A stretch of 64,000 nucleotides of DNA. Origin: Sphagnum magellanicum (lineage: Eukaryota; Streptophyta; Sphagnopsida; Sphagnales; Sphagnaceae). The position numbers and the translations under genes were made by a program. The notes beneath the pieces were generated by a model. It had not been told where the DNA came from and searched no databases. It saw only the letters and a list, made by a program, of their open reading frames with translations. The stretch covers positions 10,453,347 through 10,517,346 of the forward strand of contig CM038922.1 of NCBI GenBank assembly GCA_021904315.1, written 5' to 3'. This document shows positions 1 through 11,923 of this stretch, one piece after another. Within the stretch, counting starts at the first letter, position 1. Each line of letters starts with the position of its first letter.

Positions 1-544
1 TATAGTATGCTATCTCTATGGTTGTTATACTTAAGATTAAAACAATGTTTGATTTTCTATTGTATATAAAATTTGTTGTTGTTCTTTAGTTCTTTTGTTG
101 ACAACTATGTAATTGTTTGATGATGTGTTGCTATATGTTACTATGATTACAACATTGATGTCACTTGTGGCTACTATTATGACTATAGATTTAATGTAAT
201 TTAAGTCAACTCCTATTGTTGTAGCTTTGATGTAATTTGATATTACTAAATTTCCTGAGTTTTCTATTCTTTAGTTTGTGTTTGCTCCCCTATTTTTGTG
301 GTTGTAGATGTATACTCTTGAGAATTAACCTTTTGTAAAATAGATTATATTGGTTCTAAAGTTTGTTCTGATGCATATGTCTTACCATTAGCCACCTTCT
401 TAGGGTTATCCTTCCTTCCTATGAGGTCTCTTAGTTCTTTTTTTGTTATTCTTGTACCTTATGGTCCTACAACATCAGTATTTCCTTTGTCTTCTTTCTC
501 ATCTAAGGTTTCTAGTTCTAAAGAAAACGGACTAAAGGTTCATA
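1..544. other. Unassigned AT-rich DNA
   Basis: I recognise no gene or repeat here. It probably continues the decayed minus-strand retroelement frame that lies to its right, because base composition does not change, but I could not follow that frame into this stretch. Confidence 0.3.
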
Positions 545-1440
545 CTCAAATGATGGCATGAGTTTTTCCATTTGAAATATCTTGTGCATGTATAACCTTT
601 TATTTCTCTCATACCTTTTGCAAATCTTTCCAATATTTTTTTGGACAATATCCTACACTACATCCCACCATAGATCTGCATTTTTTTTTCCCATTAACAA
701 TGCCTTGAATTTTACTTCAAGCAAAGTATTATGCTTCTTGAATTCACTATTTTTTCTAAAGACACTATCATAATTTGAAGGCTTTACTGTCTAGGCCTCC
801 TTTAGAAGTTTCTGCAACTTTTCATTAAAGGCCATCTGCTTTTGCAAATTTTTGTCCATTTGTGCATGCCTTTGGTTAGATTACATTTGTATGTCATTCT
901 TAGCTTACATTACCATTGTCCACTCTAAGCTCCTCCAACTCCTTCTATTGCTCCAAGAGAGTTTGCTCCATATTCTTGTAATTTCTCTAGAATTTTTTAT
1001 GCTCTATATTCAAAGTATCCTTCTCTATGTTAAAGGTTCTAATAATTGGCATCTATCTCCTTTAGAATTACCTACAAATAATCCCTTTCCACTTTGATGT
1101 TCTTCAAATCCTTGTTGTGTTTTCCCATGTAATTAGTTTTTTGTTTAATTGCTTGTAGTTCTGCCAATACCTAACTATTATCATTGTTCCTATCCTACAA
1201 CTCTACTTTGAGTTTCTATTCCTTCTCCAAAGCCCCCTACAAATTTTGAACAAATGTGTCCTTTTCTTCAATAATTTACTTATTTATGATTTCTAGATCA
1301 AAAAGTCTAAACAAAATATTGGGCATTTGTACACTATATTATGTTGCTTGTTGAAACATAGTAGCAATTCTTTTATGTTCATCCAAGTTTGCTTCTAGCC
1401 CTTGTACAAACTCTAGTGTATGAAACCTAGGAGTTTAACC
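545..1440 (-). pseudogene. Decayed minus-strand reading frame, coiled-coil-like, probably the 3' part of the Ty3 element
   Basis: Reading the minus strand from about 900 down to 545 gives roughly 120 codons in one frame broken only by two TAG codons. It is charged and Lys/Gln-rich, with segments such as QKQMAFNEKLQKLLKEA and EFKKHNTLLEVKFKALL that look like coiled coil. Upstream (about 900-1,050) a shifted frame reads NYKNMEQTLLEQ, a TAG, then KELEELRVDN, again heptad-like. I do not recognise the family. The strand and the position downstream of integrase fit an extra 3' open reading frame of the same retroelement, separated from it by the CACTA insertion. Unrelated host coding sequence is also possible. 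Confidence 0.45.
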
Positions 1441-1988
1441 CCTAGAACTTGTATTTGAAGAACCTAGACTTTTTGTGTGCAGTTCAAATCTCTCCAAATA
1501 TATTTATGCCTATTGTAAAACTTGATCTTGAACATAACATACCTTCATTATTCTATGGTATTAAAATATATTGTTGTACTTTTGGTGGATCTAGGTCCAA
1601 GTCATGTGTCAGTTCCTTTGTTGGTTGTTGAGCTTGAGATTCTAGCTCTTTTTTGGGCCATCTGTGATGCTCCTACCCATTTGATCTCTATTCCTACTTG
1701 GGAAAGATTTGTGGTTTTGGATCAAATTTAGGAGATATGGATTTTTCCTTTTATCTTTGATGTTGTTATTGTTGTTTCCTCCACAATTTTGCTGCCCTAT
1801 TAAGGATTAATACTATTCTTCATTGCAATATCCTCTTGTCTTCTCTACCTCTTCCATAAAGTCTCCCTCTCCTCATCATCATTAGACTAAGATGTCAAAA
1901 CTACTCTTCTGGTTGTCCCGATCTTTGATTGTTTCTTCTTTTTAAGAGAAATATATGTAAGGTTCAAAGGTCTTTTGTTTTCTATAAA
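1441..1988 (-). other. Flank of the CACTA insertion, probable retroelement remnant
   Basis: Pyrimidine-rich on the + strand, and purine-rich with acidic and basic runs when read on the minus strand, much like 5,161-6,500. I could not establish a continuous frame. The last three bases, AAA at 1,986-1,988, form the left half of the CACTA target-site duplication. Confidence 0.35.
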
Positions 1989-2329
1989 CACTAGTAGAAA
2001 TCAGCCAAAATGTAACCACTCCATTTATGACTACATGCAACTTGTAGTCGTTTGCAACTAGATTTGGGAATACTTGCAACTACACAACCAACTTTCAACT
2101 ATTTTGGTCATTTTCTTAACTATGATGCAACTATTAAATTTTCATTCTATTGGTTGCATCAATTTTACATTTATTTTCATCCATTAATAGGTTGATATGT
2201 CCCATTAATTGCAATAGTCACCAAATTAGTTGCATTTTAAAGGTATTCTACAATGACATAGGGGTGTGTTTTAATGTATGTACTAAAATTATATATATAT
2301 AATATGCATACGTATGTATATTGTTCATA

Positions 2330-3345
2330 TAATGAATCTTGAAATTAATATTTGAACTTTGAATTTTTTTATTCAAATCTGAAAATTGATATTTCAATTC
2401 TAAAAACTGTTATTTTAACTTTTTCAAAAGAATATTAAAATTTAAAATGTGATATTTGAATCTGAAAATAATTATTTCAACTGTTTAAAAAAATACTTGA
2501 ATTTGAAATTTTTCATCTGAATATGATATTTTCAATGTAAATTCAAAAAAACTTATTTGATGTAAAAATTGATTTTGAATTTTAAATTAATATTTTCGAA
2601 TCCAAAAATTAGTATTTCAATTCAGAAAATTATTAATTGATTAAAAATAAACATTTTGATTTTGAATATTTTTATATGAATATGAAAATTTATATTTTAG
2701 CTCTGAAAATTTTGCATTTAAATTTTAAATAATCATTTGATTCAAACCTGCAATTTAAATTCCAAATTATTATTTTGTATTTTCAAAATTAAAACTTCAA
2801 GTCTGAAAATTAGTACTTGAGTCTAAAAATGGACATTTCAATTTTAAATATTGTTATTTGAATCTAGAAATTGACATTTCAATTCTGAAAATTGTTATTT
2901 AAATACAAAAAACTTATTTCATCTAAAAATTGATATTTGAATTCTAAATTATCATTTCAGTTTTAAAAACTTTATTGAGTCTAAAAATCGACGACCTGAT
3001 TTTAAATGTTTTTATTTGAACTTGAAATTTGATATTTGAATTTTGAAGTTTTTAATTTAAATTTTAAGAAAATATTTACTTGAAAATTGAAATTTTAATT
3101 CCAAATTATTATTTTGGATTCTCAAAATTAATATTTCAATTCAAAAAATTATTAATTGAGTCTTAAAATGGACATTTTAATTTTGAATATTATTATTTGA
3201 ATCTGAAAATTGACATTTCAATTCTGAAATTTGTTATTTAATTTCAAGAAAATTATTTGATCTAAAATTGATATTTGAATTCTGAATTACTATTTTGGAA
3301 TCTTAAATTTATATTCTAATTCAAAACATTATTGATTGTGTTTCA
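2330..3345. repeat. Degenerate AT-rich tandem array inside the CACTA element
   Basis: Short units such as GAATCTGAAAATTG and ATATTTCAATTCTG recur with variation throughout. A higher-order pattern is visible: CCAAATTATTATTTTG at about 2,762 recurs at 3,101 (about 339 bp apart), followed both times by the same order of sub-motifs. About three higher-order copies fit in the interval. It does not look coding. Confidence 0.7.
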
Positions 3346-4504
3346 AAGGTTTTTTCTACTAGTGTTATCCATAATAAATCCCTTTTATAATTAATTATAA
3401 ATGATTATGTTTATTAAATCTAATTATTTTTATAACATAAATTTGTATATTATATAATTTATATTCTTATATTAGAAGAAATTAATTAATGTAAATAATG
3501 TGACATTACTTTCAAATCATTGTAATTATTTCAGATAAGAATTAATTAATATGTGCATAATTATTTTCTAATTGAACATAATTATTCACACTTTTTAATT
3601 TATAACTTCAAACCTGAATTAAAAATTTGGAAAAATTACAATGTAGTTAAAATAATTATTTTACTGATTGTAATTTCATGAATTATTATATAATAATATT
3701 ATCTAAAACAATTCTGTGATTAATCATCTATGATAAATATTTTATGGTAATTATGAAAATTAATGTTATGTTTGACAAATTATTGTATTTTTAGTTAATA
3801 ATTACCAAGAGAAAATAATTATTTGACCTATAATAATTTTTACAACAATAAATGTAAATATACAGTAAGTAATGTAATTAGTTGAATAATAATTTTTAAA
3901 AAATTCGTGTAAGAATTTACTTTCTAATAACAATTGTGAATTCATTACTTATAATTTTGAAATAATTATTTTAAAATTTGAAATTATAGTCATTAAATTT
4001 ATTTTACATTAATTATATTATATATAATTCAATCAGATTCTAAAAAGTAATAAAGTATTTTTAAATATTTTATTTATTTAATTATTTATGAGGTATGTAT
4101 TAATAACTTGTGAGTAACTAAAAAGCTAGTTTGTTAAATATTAAAAAGTTAGTGCTTATTTAAGTAATTGATAATGAATACTGAATATTTGTAGTGTATA
4201 ATTTATAATTTAAATATATGTAAATTTAATCATTATTAAGTAAATAATTATCTAATATCTGAATTGTTTAAAAATATGAAAACTAAGAAAGTAAGGCATG
4301 AAAAAAGTTTTGGAATTACAACTTAGTTTGTAGGGAAGTTGCAACTTCAAAACTTATCCCATATTGTTTGTTCTTCATTCTTACTTTGAACATTATATAA
4401 ATAAGGGGGTGTGCCCATCCAATTTCACATTATGAAATTAGTGCACATGGGATGAACTAATCAAAAAGCTCAACCCAAAATAAATAAATAAATAATGCAC
4501 AATT

Positions 4505-4735
4505 CTAAAGTACTTACCTCCCTAACCTACTTATCTATTTAGCTAGGTAGGTACTTAGTTTAACCTAGTCATTTAGGTCGGCCTATGTACCTACCTACTT
4601 AAGTATGTACCTATATGAGTAGGTATTTAACCTAGGAAGGTAGAACCTACCTACTTACTTTTGGACCTAAATAGGTAAGTAGGTAACCTAACATTGTAGG
4701 CACCTATTTATGTACCTACCTAGTTACCTACCGAC
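4505..4735. repeat. TAGG/CCTA tetranucleotide island
   Basis: Interrupted CCTA and TAGG tetranucleotides in both orientations, separated by short variable stretches. It lies about 420 bp inside the right end of the CACTA element. Similar islands occur near 36.9-37.5, 37.7-37.8, 43.8-43.9, 44.6-44.9, 45.0-45.1 and 50.1-50.4 kb. Confidence 0.8.
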
Positions 4736-5160
4736 CTAATTTTTTTTATTAAATTAAAATTGTAATGCCACGTGGCATATTTACATTGGACCACATGTCA
4801 TAATGTAAGATCATCCAAATATTTGAATTGAATGTCCTAGATTATTTCAAAATAATAATAATATTATAATGTATATTTTAAATAATCAAATATTAAGACA
4901 CGTGGCAGCACATGATTTGCCTTCAATTGTAACCAAAATAGTTGCATCTTAGTCGTATGTGACAATATGTATACAATGGAGTCAAAGGATGAAATGTCTT
5001 TGTTGACTTTTTCTTTCATATAATACCCTTTGTGATTTGCGACTAGTTTATCACATGCCACTTGTCTTAGGCGACTAAAAAGATTTTAGTTGCAAAATGT
5101 CTCTTGCGACTAAAATTTAGTCACAAAGACTAGTTGAAAATACATGTTTTTCTTCTAGTG

Positions 5161-7060
5161 AAACCTCTCACTGAAAGTATCCTTTCTTCTCTTATCCTAC
5201 TGTGGTTGCTCCCCTTGCTTCTTCTTCTCCTATGGCTCTATTCCTCCTAGTGGAAACCACTTTTAAAATAGAACTTCCAGGACTATGGCAGAATGTCATA
5301 CATTTTTTTTTGGTTTTCTTTTGGCTATTCCTTCAATCATGTTTTTCTGATATTTTTTCCATCTGATCAATTCCTTAACCAATTGAGAATACATAATTGT
5401 AACCCAATTGACAAACTTTCCATGATCAACTTTAGAAATCATCATGGTAGATTTATTGTTAAAATATTTCACTTTATCTTTTTGATAGATAATGGGCAAA
5501 ATTGCAGCAATTCAATTAACGTACTTTAACATCATCTTCTTTACAACCCACCCTTCATTGGTGTTGTAAGTATTTGGGACTTTATCAATTATGTCTGCTA
5601 ATGTTATTTTAACATTTGACATTTTTGCCTAGTGTATTGTCTCTCTTATATGGCAAATTTAAAAAACTTCTACCAATAGATGTTTGTTTATAATTCTTTG
5701 TTTTTCCCCCAACATGACCTTAATTTTGTTATGTTTAGAATCCAACTTCCAGTTGTTTAGAAATTCAACCAGAATGTTGTGATGGGGGAGTCCTCCACTT
5801 AACCTCAAATAGACCTATTAATCTAGTTCTATTTGCCCAAGCTTTTTCTTCCTCTTTAAAGCTTGTCCAAAGCAAAATATTTTAAAAATTGTTATTAGAA
5901 CTTTTCTCTATAGGAGTAAAAATATACCTAACCTCATCATCTTGGTGAGTCTGCACCTTCTTCCCACATTGATTTGCAACTATTGCTTGCCGATTTGTTA
6001 TCTTCATGCATTTGTTGTTCGGAATGTGGACTTTTTCTAGAATCTAGTCTTGAGTAGGTTCCTCTTGATGTAATGGTGCTTCTTGTTCTTGTTGTAAATC
6101 ATCCTTCTGCTTCTTTTCTTCATAATCAAAAATGGAAATTGGACCGACTTGCTCACTAGAACCTACCTCTCTTCTGGGCTTTTTAAAACTATATCTCCTC
6201 AAAGTTTTTTTACATTCTTTTTCATTTTTTTTATTTGCTTCAAATGCTTTCTTAGACTTAGATATCAAAGAAGATTTCTAAGAGGAAGAAGAATAATAAA
6301 TAGGAGAAGGAGAAGGTGGACCTCTTTCTAAAGACCTAGACTATAAAGGCAAAATATTTGCAAAATTTTGTTGTTCTCTTTATCTCTCTTGCTTTTCTTC
6401 TTTCAATTTTTACAATTTCTTTTTGGATTATCTTTGCAATTTCTCCACAAAACTTTTTTCTACACTCATTCTAGAGACAAAAAAAATAGAAACTAGTTTG
6501 TAGAAAATGAAAACAAAGAAGTGTTTTATTGTTTGATGCCTTCTGAAATGCATGTCAAATTGCATTGAAACCTTAAAACGTCACTTTATGAAATGAAATG
6601 CAATCATTCACTTTTAGCTTTAAGGTTAGCATTTAAATAATTTGTCTTTTTTTCTAGTTTTTTGACACCATTGTTTCCTATTAAAGTTCATACTAATAGC
6701 AACATGGGCTACAATTAATGCCTGCTAATTTAGAAATTCTATGGACATGGCAGTAAGTTGTTCTAATGTCAGCTCAAAATTTGATGACTTGGTGTTATTT
6801 ACACTACAAATTTTTTTTTCCTATGTTGAGTCATCAAATCGATAGAGTTTTGTTCTAATATGACAAACTTATGTGACCCATAATCCAGTGATTGTGAAAC
6901 TATATAATCATGATCTATGAACATTTTCATAACCTATTGACTCATCATATTTATTGAGGCTTTTTTAGATATTACTATCTGATTAGTCCCAATGATCTCT
7001 ATTTTCCTTTGATCTTTTAAATCTTCATTAGATTTCTCTTACCTATGGTTAGAATTTATA
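5161..7060 (-). pseudogene. Decayed 3' coding part of the Ty3 element, downstream of integrase
   Basis: Short minus-strand frames without recognisable domains. The clearest is 6,044-6,268: highly charged, starting with a Lys-rich stretch (KKAFEANKKNEKECKK) and ending in a Gln/Glu-rich one. Another, 5,296-5,499, has a basic C-terminus. It follows the integrase C-terminus on the same strand, so the simplest reading is the end of pol or an additional 3' frame of the retroelement. No long terminal repeat was found in it. Confidence 0.45.
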
Positions 7061-7536
7061 AACTTTAAAGATTTTTGATTATCTAAACTTTGACTCACCT
7101 TCAATGTTTGATCCACATATTTGTATGGTTTCAACTTATTAACATTGACCAAAATTGGATTTGATTCAAAATTGTTGACAAAAAATAAATAAATTGTGTT
7201 GTTGGATAAGCATTACTATACCCTAAATGGTCCAAACCATCTTTTCTTGAATTTGCTTAGATGTGTCTTTTCTCTTTGGGAAACTAGAAAACATAATCTC
7301 CAAATTAAAACTTTTTTTATGTGTTTCTGTTGACTCCACAGAAATCTGTTCCATTGATTTTTCCAACATTGTTTTAAGATTCTAATATGTTTTCCTATAA
7401 TTTCTCGAATTCTATAATTATGGTAGTTAGTACTCTGGTTGGTTTTGCATATATGTGGTCCCTATTAATAGCCAGTAGAACATATTTTATTGGCATTAGA
7501 GGATGCAAACCATAAATTAACTGGTAAGGTGTATAA
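7060..7536 (-). pseudogene. Ty3 integrase, C-terminal part (broken)
   Basis: The minus strand reads HYTPYQLIYG next to 7,536, then in another frame VSQREKTHLSKFKKRW and FGPFRV, followed by NPILVNVNKLKPYKYVDQ. This is the GPF/Y-type C-terminal module that follows the catalytic core in many plant Ty3 integrases. Two consecutive stops follow FGPFRV. It joins the core part at 8,353 once the 816-bp insertion at 7,537-8,352 is left out: the coding sense resumes within the conserved stretch between YRTTYK and the PYQL segment. Confidence 0.8.
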
Positions 7537-8352
7537 TGACGTGCTCCTAAATCCCTAGTTAGACCAAGACGGGTCTAAGTAATTCAAACAACGAAATTGG
7601 GAGGAATTTGGGGCACGTTCTTAGCTTTCGGCACTAAAAAAGGTAGAGGGGCGTGCTGAAGCTCCGGGATGGGACTAGAAAGAGTGACAAGCTATTCACT
7701 TATTCGAACCTCCATTAAACTAACCAACAAGTTGGTTAGTTCACTTTCTAGAGCACCTTTGGTGTTAGGACAAGTCACAGGCAACTCTAAACTCACTTGA
7801 TTCACCATGGCTTGGATTCGAGGGAAGCGATCACCTTCCCCCATATAATATACTTTATACTTCTCCGCAGCACCCATATCCAAATGGCTTTTCGTCCCGG
7901 GACTCCCAAGGAGGAGTCCTGAAATTGTTCCGACTTGGACTCCCGGGATTTTACGAGGTCATAACTATTTGCTCAGACCTCCAATTGGGATGAGGTCTGA
8001 AGCAAACTTGTAGTTCTCCTCAGGATATTTCCAATGGTGTGTCACACTCCACTTGCACGGACTGAAGTCAGGTCGATTCCTGACTTTTAGTGGTCGGGAA
8101 TCAAACTGCCAATTTGACTCCCGGCCTTTTTTTGCCATAACTTGTGCTGCAGATGTCCAAATGGCCCATGCAAACCCATTTTCGACAACTAAACTTTGCT
8201 AGCTTTTCTATGATGTAAAAAACACCCCAATGTGAGGTGTTTTGACCCCTACAATCTAACTTTGAAATTTCAAGAGTTCCGGAGGACTCCCAAGTCCCAA
8301 TTTTGGGAGTGTGAGTTTCATCCTCACACTCTCTCAAAATAGGGTTGCGAAA
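7537..8352 (-). mobile_element. LTR-like unit, copy A, inserted into integrase (probable solo LTR)
   Basis: This 816-bp block is less AT-rich than its surroundings and splits the integrase frame cleanly. Read on the minus strand it begins TTTCGCAACCCT and ends GCACGTCA. It is related along its length to 52,210-53,123 on the + strand, which begins TGTTGCAACCCTAACC and ends GTGTGTC(A). Shared landmarks in the same order are a run of GGGAGTC/GACTCCC blocks, CCGGGAGTCAAATTGGCAGTTTGA, AAAGCCATTTGGATATGGG and CCCATCCCGGAGCT. TTAC/TTAT flank it but give no convincing target duplication. The ends and lack of coding capacity suggest a solo LTR, and another non-autonomous element is possible. A 63-codon frame at 7,883-7,692 has a counterpart in copy B, but neither looks like a known protein. 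Confidence 0.7.
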
Positions 8353-9110
8353 TGTAACTTGTTACCACCTTATAAGTAGTCCTATATGAAAACAAAACAA
8401 TGGACATATGCTCATCCCAATCTATTATTTTCTCATTGATTAACTTGGTCAATAGTCTATTAATGACTTTGTTAATAAACTTTGTTTGTCCATTTCCCTA
8501 TGGATAATATGTAGTTGAACTAAAATGCTTCAATAGAAATTATTCTGTCATATGTTTTATTGTGTCATTGATGAAATGTACTTCTTGATCTATAACTATG
8601 GTCAATGGACATCCAAATCTGGTCAGAATATACTCATGCAAGAATATAGCTATAATTATTACAGTACTAGTTCTAAGTGCCTTTGCTTTTATTCACTTAG
8701 TTGCATAATTTGTAACTACCAAAATATATTTATTCCATGTTAATCTTCCTCTTGGTTTAATTAGTTCTATAAAATCCAAACCCAACTTCATAAAAGGTTC
8801 TTTTGGAAGTGTTATTGCTAACTTGGCTAATTTTTTTGTTTTAGTCCTTTAATTTTTTGATAACTATCATGGCTTTTACAAAATTCATGAATATCCTTGA
8901 ATAAAGTTGACTACCAATAACCTACATCCATAATTTTCTTTACAGTAATATTTGTAGCAAAAACATTTCTTGCCACTCCTTCATGTAATTCCTTAAGAAC
9001 AATATGTGCTTCTAAGCTGGTTAAACATTTGTGCATTCCATTGTCTTGTCACGCTCTGTACATTCTTTCTTTAAGAGTAAAAGGTTTTACCTTTTTGGCT
9101 AACTTTTGTT
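8353..9110 (-). pseudogene. Ty3 integrase, zinc-finger and catalytic core (broken)
   Basis: The minus strand reads KELHEGVARNVFATNITVKK, then MDVGYW, a stop, STLFKDIHEFCKSHDSYQK: the H2C2-type N-terminal finger, with its second His and last Cys replaced (V and Y). The core follows: KLGLDFIELIKP carries the first catalytic Asp (about 8,774), LTIVIDQEVHFIND the second, and NGQTKFINK stands where the family has Glu, so the third residue of the D,D-E triad is Lys. Stops occur after ATK, after HMTE and after YYP. SYRTTYKVV abuts the insertion at 8,352. It should have inserted the element's cDNA into chromosomes, but this copy cannot be active. Confidence 0.88.
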
Positions 9111-9211
9111 GTTGGGTTAGGTTTAAAGTTTATGGCATTTAACTATCTTTAATTAACTTTACATTTCCTACATCCACATAGGTTCTATAGAAAAAGTGAT
9201 GCATCTATAGT

Positions 9212-9511
9212 CTAATATGGGACTCCCAATGGTTTTGAACTATTTGGTAATTTGGATAAAAAATCAACCACCACATGTGTTCTACCAAGCTTGTAGATTA
9301 CTATGAATTCATACTCCAAAAATAACAACAACCATTTGGTTATCCTTTCAAACACCTGTGGTTTGTTGACCAAGTATATTAGAGCCATGTGGTCTATATA
9401 TATATATAAATAGTTTCCCAACAAAAAATGTTTGAACTTATGTAGAACATAAACCATTGTTAATGTTTCTTTCTTTGTAATAATATAATTCTGCTTTGCT
9501 TTATTTAACAT
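9212..9511 (-). pseudogene. Ty3 RNase H domain (longest open piece of pol)
   Basis: A 99-codon open stretch on the minus strand starting NKAKQNYIITKKETLTMVY. It has the plant Ty3 RNase H signature: the N-Y-x-x-T-x-K-E segment (first catalytic Glu), HKFKHFLLGN, then YIDHMALIYLVNKPQV containing the Asp-His of the YTDHxAL motif, and finally VVDFLSKLPN (the usual VADxLSR). It follows RT directly on the same strand and precedes integrase. In the element it would degrade the RNA strand after minus-strand synthesis. It is the best-preserved module but lacks its own start. Confidence 0.9.
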
Positions 9512-9599
9512 TTTAGAGGCATATACTATAGGTTAGTTATATTTATTAGTTGGGTTTTGTGCCAACATTGCACCTACTACCAATAATGATGCATATGTG

Positions 9600-10607
9600 T
9601 GTACATGAAACTCCAAAATTGTTAATTTAAAGGTATCAAAATTGGTTCTTCCATGTATTTCTGTTTGATCTGATCCCAAGCTTCTTAACATTGTATGGTC
9701 CAAATAAAAGGTTTTGTCTTCCTCATCAACTTTGTGATTGGTGCCATGATAAAGGCAAAGTTATTAATGAAACATTTATAAAATTGAACCATACCATTAA
9801 AGACTCGATTCTACTGTGGGTTTGTAGGTATTGGCATATTCATTGTTGTTTGAACCTTCTTAGGGTATGGTATTTTTCCTTCCTTGGAAATTATGAACCC
9901 TAAAATCAATCCTAAAAATACCATAAAGGCACATTTCTCTGGGTTAAGACTTATTTTATATTCTCTTCATTTTTGAAAGCAAAATCTAAGCTTCATCAAA
10001 TGACTCTCCATTTCATTATAGATTGTGAAATCATTTAAAAATATCTTCATAAACTGGTCTAAATACTTTTTGAAGGCTTTATTAACTACTTTTTGGAAAG
10101 TTGGTGGCCCATTTTTGACATGAAATGGCATCACCATCTAAACAAAAGCTCCCCAATCTGTTACAAAGGTTGTTTTGTATCTATCTTTAAGGGCTATAGA
10201 AATTTGATGGTATTTTGAATATCCGTTTAAGAATGAATAGGCTTCATACCTTGTTGTAGGGTTCAATATTTCATCATAAAATGGTAAAGGATAAGGATTT
10301 TTTTGGTTGTTTTATTCAACTTCCTAAAATCTACATAGATTTTCAGCTTTCCATTCTTCTTAGGTACTACCACTATAGGTGATAATCATGTAGCCTCCTC
10401 TACTAGTTGAATGAATCCTCTTGCTAATAGTTTGTCAATATCTTGTTTGATAGCTATAACATAGTTAAGGTTCAATCTATACCTTGCTTGATGTGTTGGT
10501 GGGATTGAGGTGTCTAATTCAATTATGTGTTGAGCCAACTCTAGAGCTATGCCTTTTAAATCCTTATAAGTCCAAGCAAACACATCTTTGAACTCCTTGA
10601 GTAACAT
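9600..10607 (-). pseudogene. Ty3 reverse transcriptase domain with altered active site
   Basis: The minus strand starts with a clear pre-RT and fingers segment (EFKDVFAWTYKDLKGI, ARYRLNLNYVIAIKQDIDKL, GFIQLVEEAT), then a TGA, then LSPIVVVPKKNGKLKIYVDF. After a frameshift comes YEAYSFLNGYSKYHQISIA: motif A, where the catalytic Asp of FLDGYS is Asn (codon at 10,225-10,227). Next are DRYKTTFVTDWGAFV, a TAG in place of Trp, VMPFHVKNGPPTFQK and MKIFLNDFTIYNE: motif C, where the first Asp of the usual x-x-D-D pair is Asn (about 10,035). Both changes remove metal-binding residues, so the enzyme is dead in addition to its stops and frameshift. The domain is unmistakable and the order is that of Ty3 pol. 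Confidence 0.92.
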
Positions 10608-11329
10608 TTAAAACTTTTCAATTTTCTCCTTTGTTAATTGTGCATTAATTTTGATGTATTGTGGATTTGCCTTAGTGCCAAGACTCAACTTAATAAACTA
10701 TTATTCTTCAGTCAAAGTCCAACTTGCTATGTGAAGATTTTGTTCTTGAATTTTAATTGACGTCTCATCCACTTCAATTTTAGCTTGGTTATGATGATAA
10801 TAAGTTTCTAGATAAAGTTTACCTTCAAGTGATATTTTTAATTTGACATTAAATTTTGTTGTTTTTGTTGTTGAAGGTGCCATTTATGATGCTCCTTGAT
10901 TTGATGTCCCTTGCTCTAGGTTAGATTTTTTATTGATTTTGATTTTTGACATTCCAATACTCAACAATGAAATTGTTTCATCTAAAATAGTGATTGTGCC
11001 AATTGAGAATAGCTATGCTTCTATTTCAAAGATTAGATCTTCCTATTCATATGTTAACTCTTCTAGCAAGTCATAATATATAAGTATTTGGGGCCTTTTG
11101 GTTTCTACTCCCAATTTCTTGCTAAGTGATATTGTTCTGACTATTCCATCACCTTGAATAGTAATGACATTGTTACCCTAGTAATGTGTAACCTTTGCAT
11201 CTTTGAGCCAAGGTCTTCTCGACAACACGTAATAGCTAGAATCTACCACATTGTTTTGTAAAATAGTAAATGTGATTACATATGGTATACCATATGCAAA
11301 TTTTTAAATTTTGGATGATTCCTAAAGGT
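10608..11329 (-). pseudogene. Decayed linker between Ty3 protease and RT
   Basis: Minus-strand sequence between protease and RT with short open pieces only (for example 10,883-10,701). It lies inside the pol reading order, where these elements have a poorly conserved connector. I recognise no catalytic motif. Confidence 0.5.
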
Positions 11330-11460
11330 CTGGTCATACTTTGATCTTGCCATTTTGAGGTGGTATGGAGTTGGTTTTAGTTTGGGTAAACCTAATTTGG
11401 TTTTGAGGTTCTTTGTTATGATATTGACACTTGCACCTCCATCTAACAAAACATCTTCAA
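11330..11460 (-). pseudogene. Ty3 aspartic protease fragment
   Basis: The minus strand reads LLDGGASVNIITKNLKTKLG and then LPKLKPTPYHLKMA at about 11,450-11,340. D-G-G-A is the active-site loop of a retropepsin; plant Ty3 elements often have D-x-G-A/S here. The hydrophobic VNII stretch after it is also typical. It would cleave the gag-pol polyprotein. It lies between the zinc knuckles and RT, as expected. I could follow the frame only about 45 codons. Confidence 0.85.
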
Positions 11461-11923
11461 CAATGTTCTTCCCAACTTATACTTAGATAATTGCCATCTG
11501 GTTATCTACCTCTATAACTACAATATCGACTTCAATGTGTGTTTGAATCACTATGGCTACTCTAGGCTTTGATATCACTTTAGTAGTTATATTTGGTTTT
11601 ACTAGCTTTAGTTTCTGCTACATATATTTTTAAAAATCTGGTGCAATTTTCAATAATTGACCTAACCTCAAGGTATAGGTAGTTTCCATCATCTATTTAT
11701 TAATATCTTGGAACATTTGTTCCATAGACATATCTCTATTGTTAGGAATAGTATAAATTTTTTGTGGTGCCATTGGTTTTGTGGACACCTTAGTTTTTGG
11801 TAATCTTGCCCAACTTGTACTCCACTATATTTTTTCCTTTTGATTTAGATTTTCTAGTGGGTCTTCTATTTGCATCCCTTGTATTGTCTTGACAAAAGAT
11901 TATTGTAGTCTTTGCTCCTCTTC
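11461..11923 (-). pseudogene. Decayed gag-protease spacer of the Ty3 element
   Basis: Between nucleocapsid and protease on the minus strand. No long open frame and no recognised domain. It is assigned to the element only by position. Confidence 0.45.

Larger units (their letters stand above)
1989..5160. mobile_element. CACTA-type DNA transposon, non-autonomous
   Basis: The left end starts CACTAGTAGAAA at 1,989. The right end finishes TTTTTCTTCTAGTG at 5,160, which reads CACTAGAAGAAAAA on the other strand. AAA stands directly outside both ends (1,986-1,988 and 5,161-5,163), matching the 3-bp target duplication of the CACTA (En/Spm) superfamily. Subterminal repeats built on GACTA and GCAACTA occur inside both ends (about 2,020-2,110 and 5,040-5,135), as expected for transposase-binding regions. 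No transposase frame is visible, so the copy would depend on one elsewhere. The interior is very AT-rich, with a tandem array at 2,330-3,345 and a TAGG/CCTA island at 4,505-4,735. AAA is a weak duplication in A-rich DNA, and a second terminus-like motif at 3,350-3,364 leaves the right boundary open to question. Confidence 0.75.
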
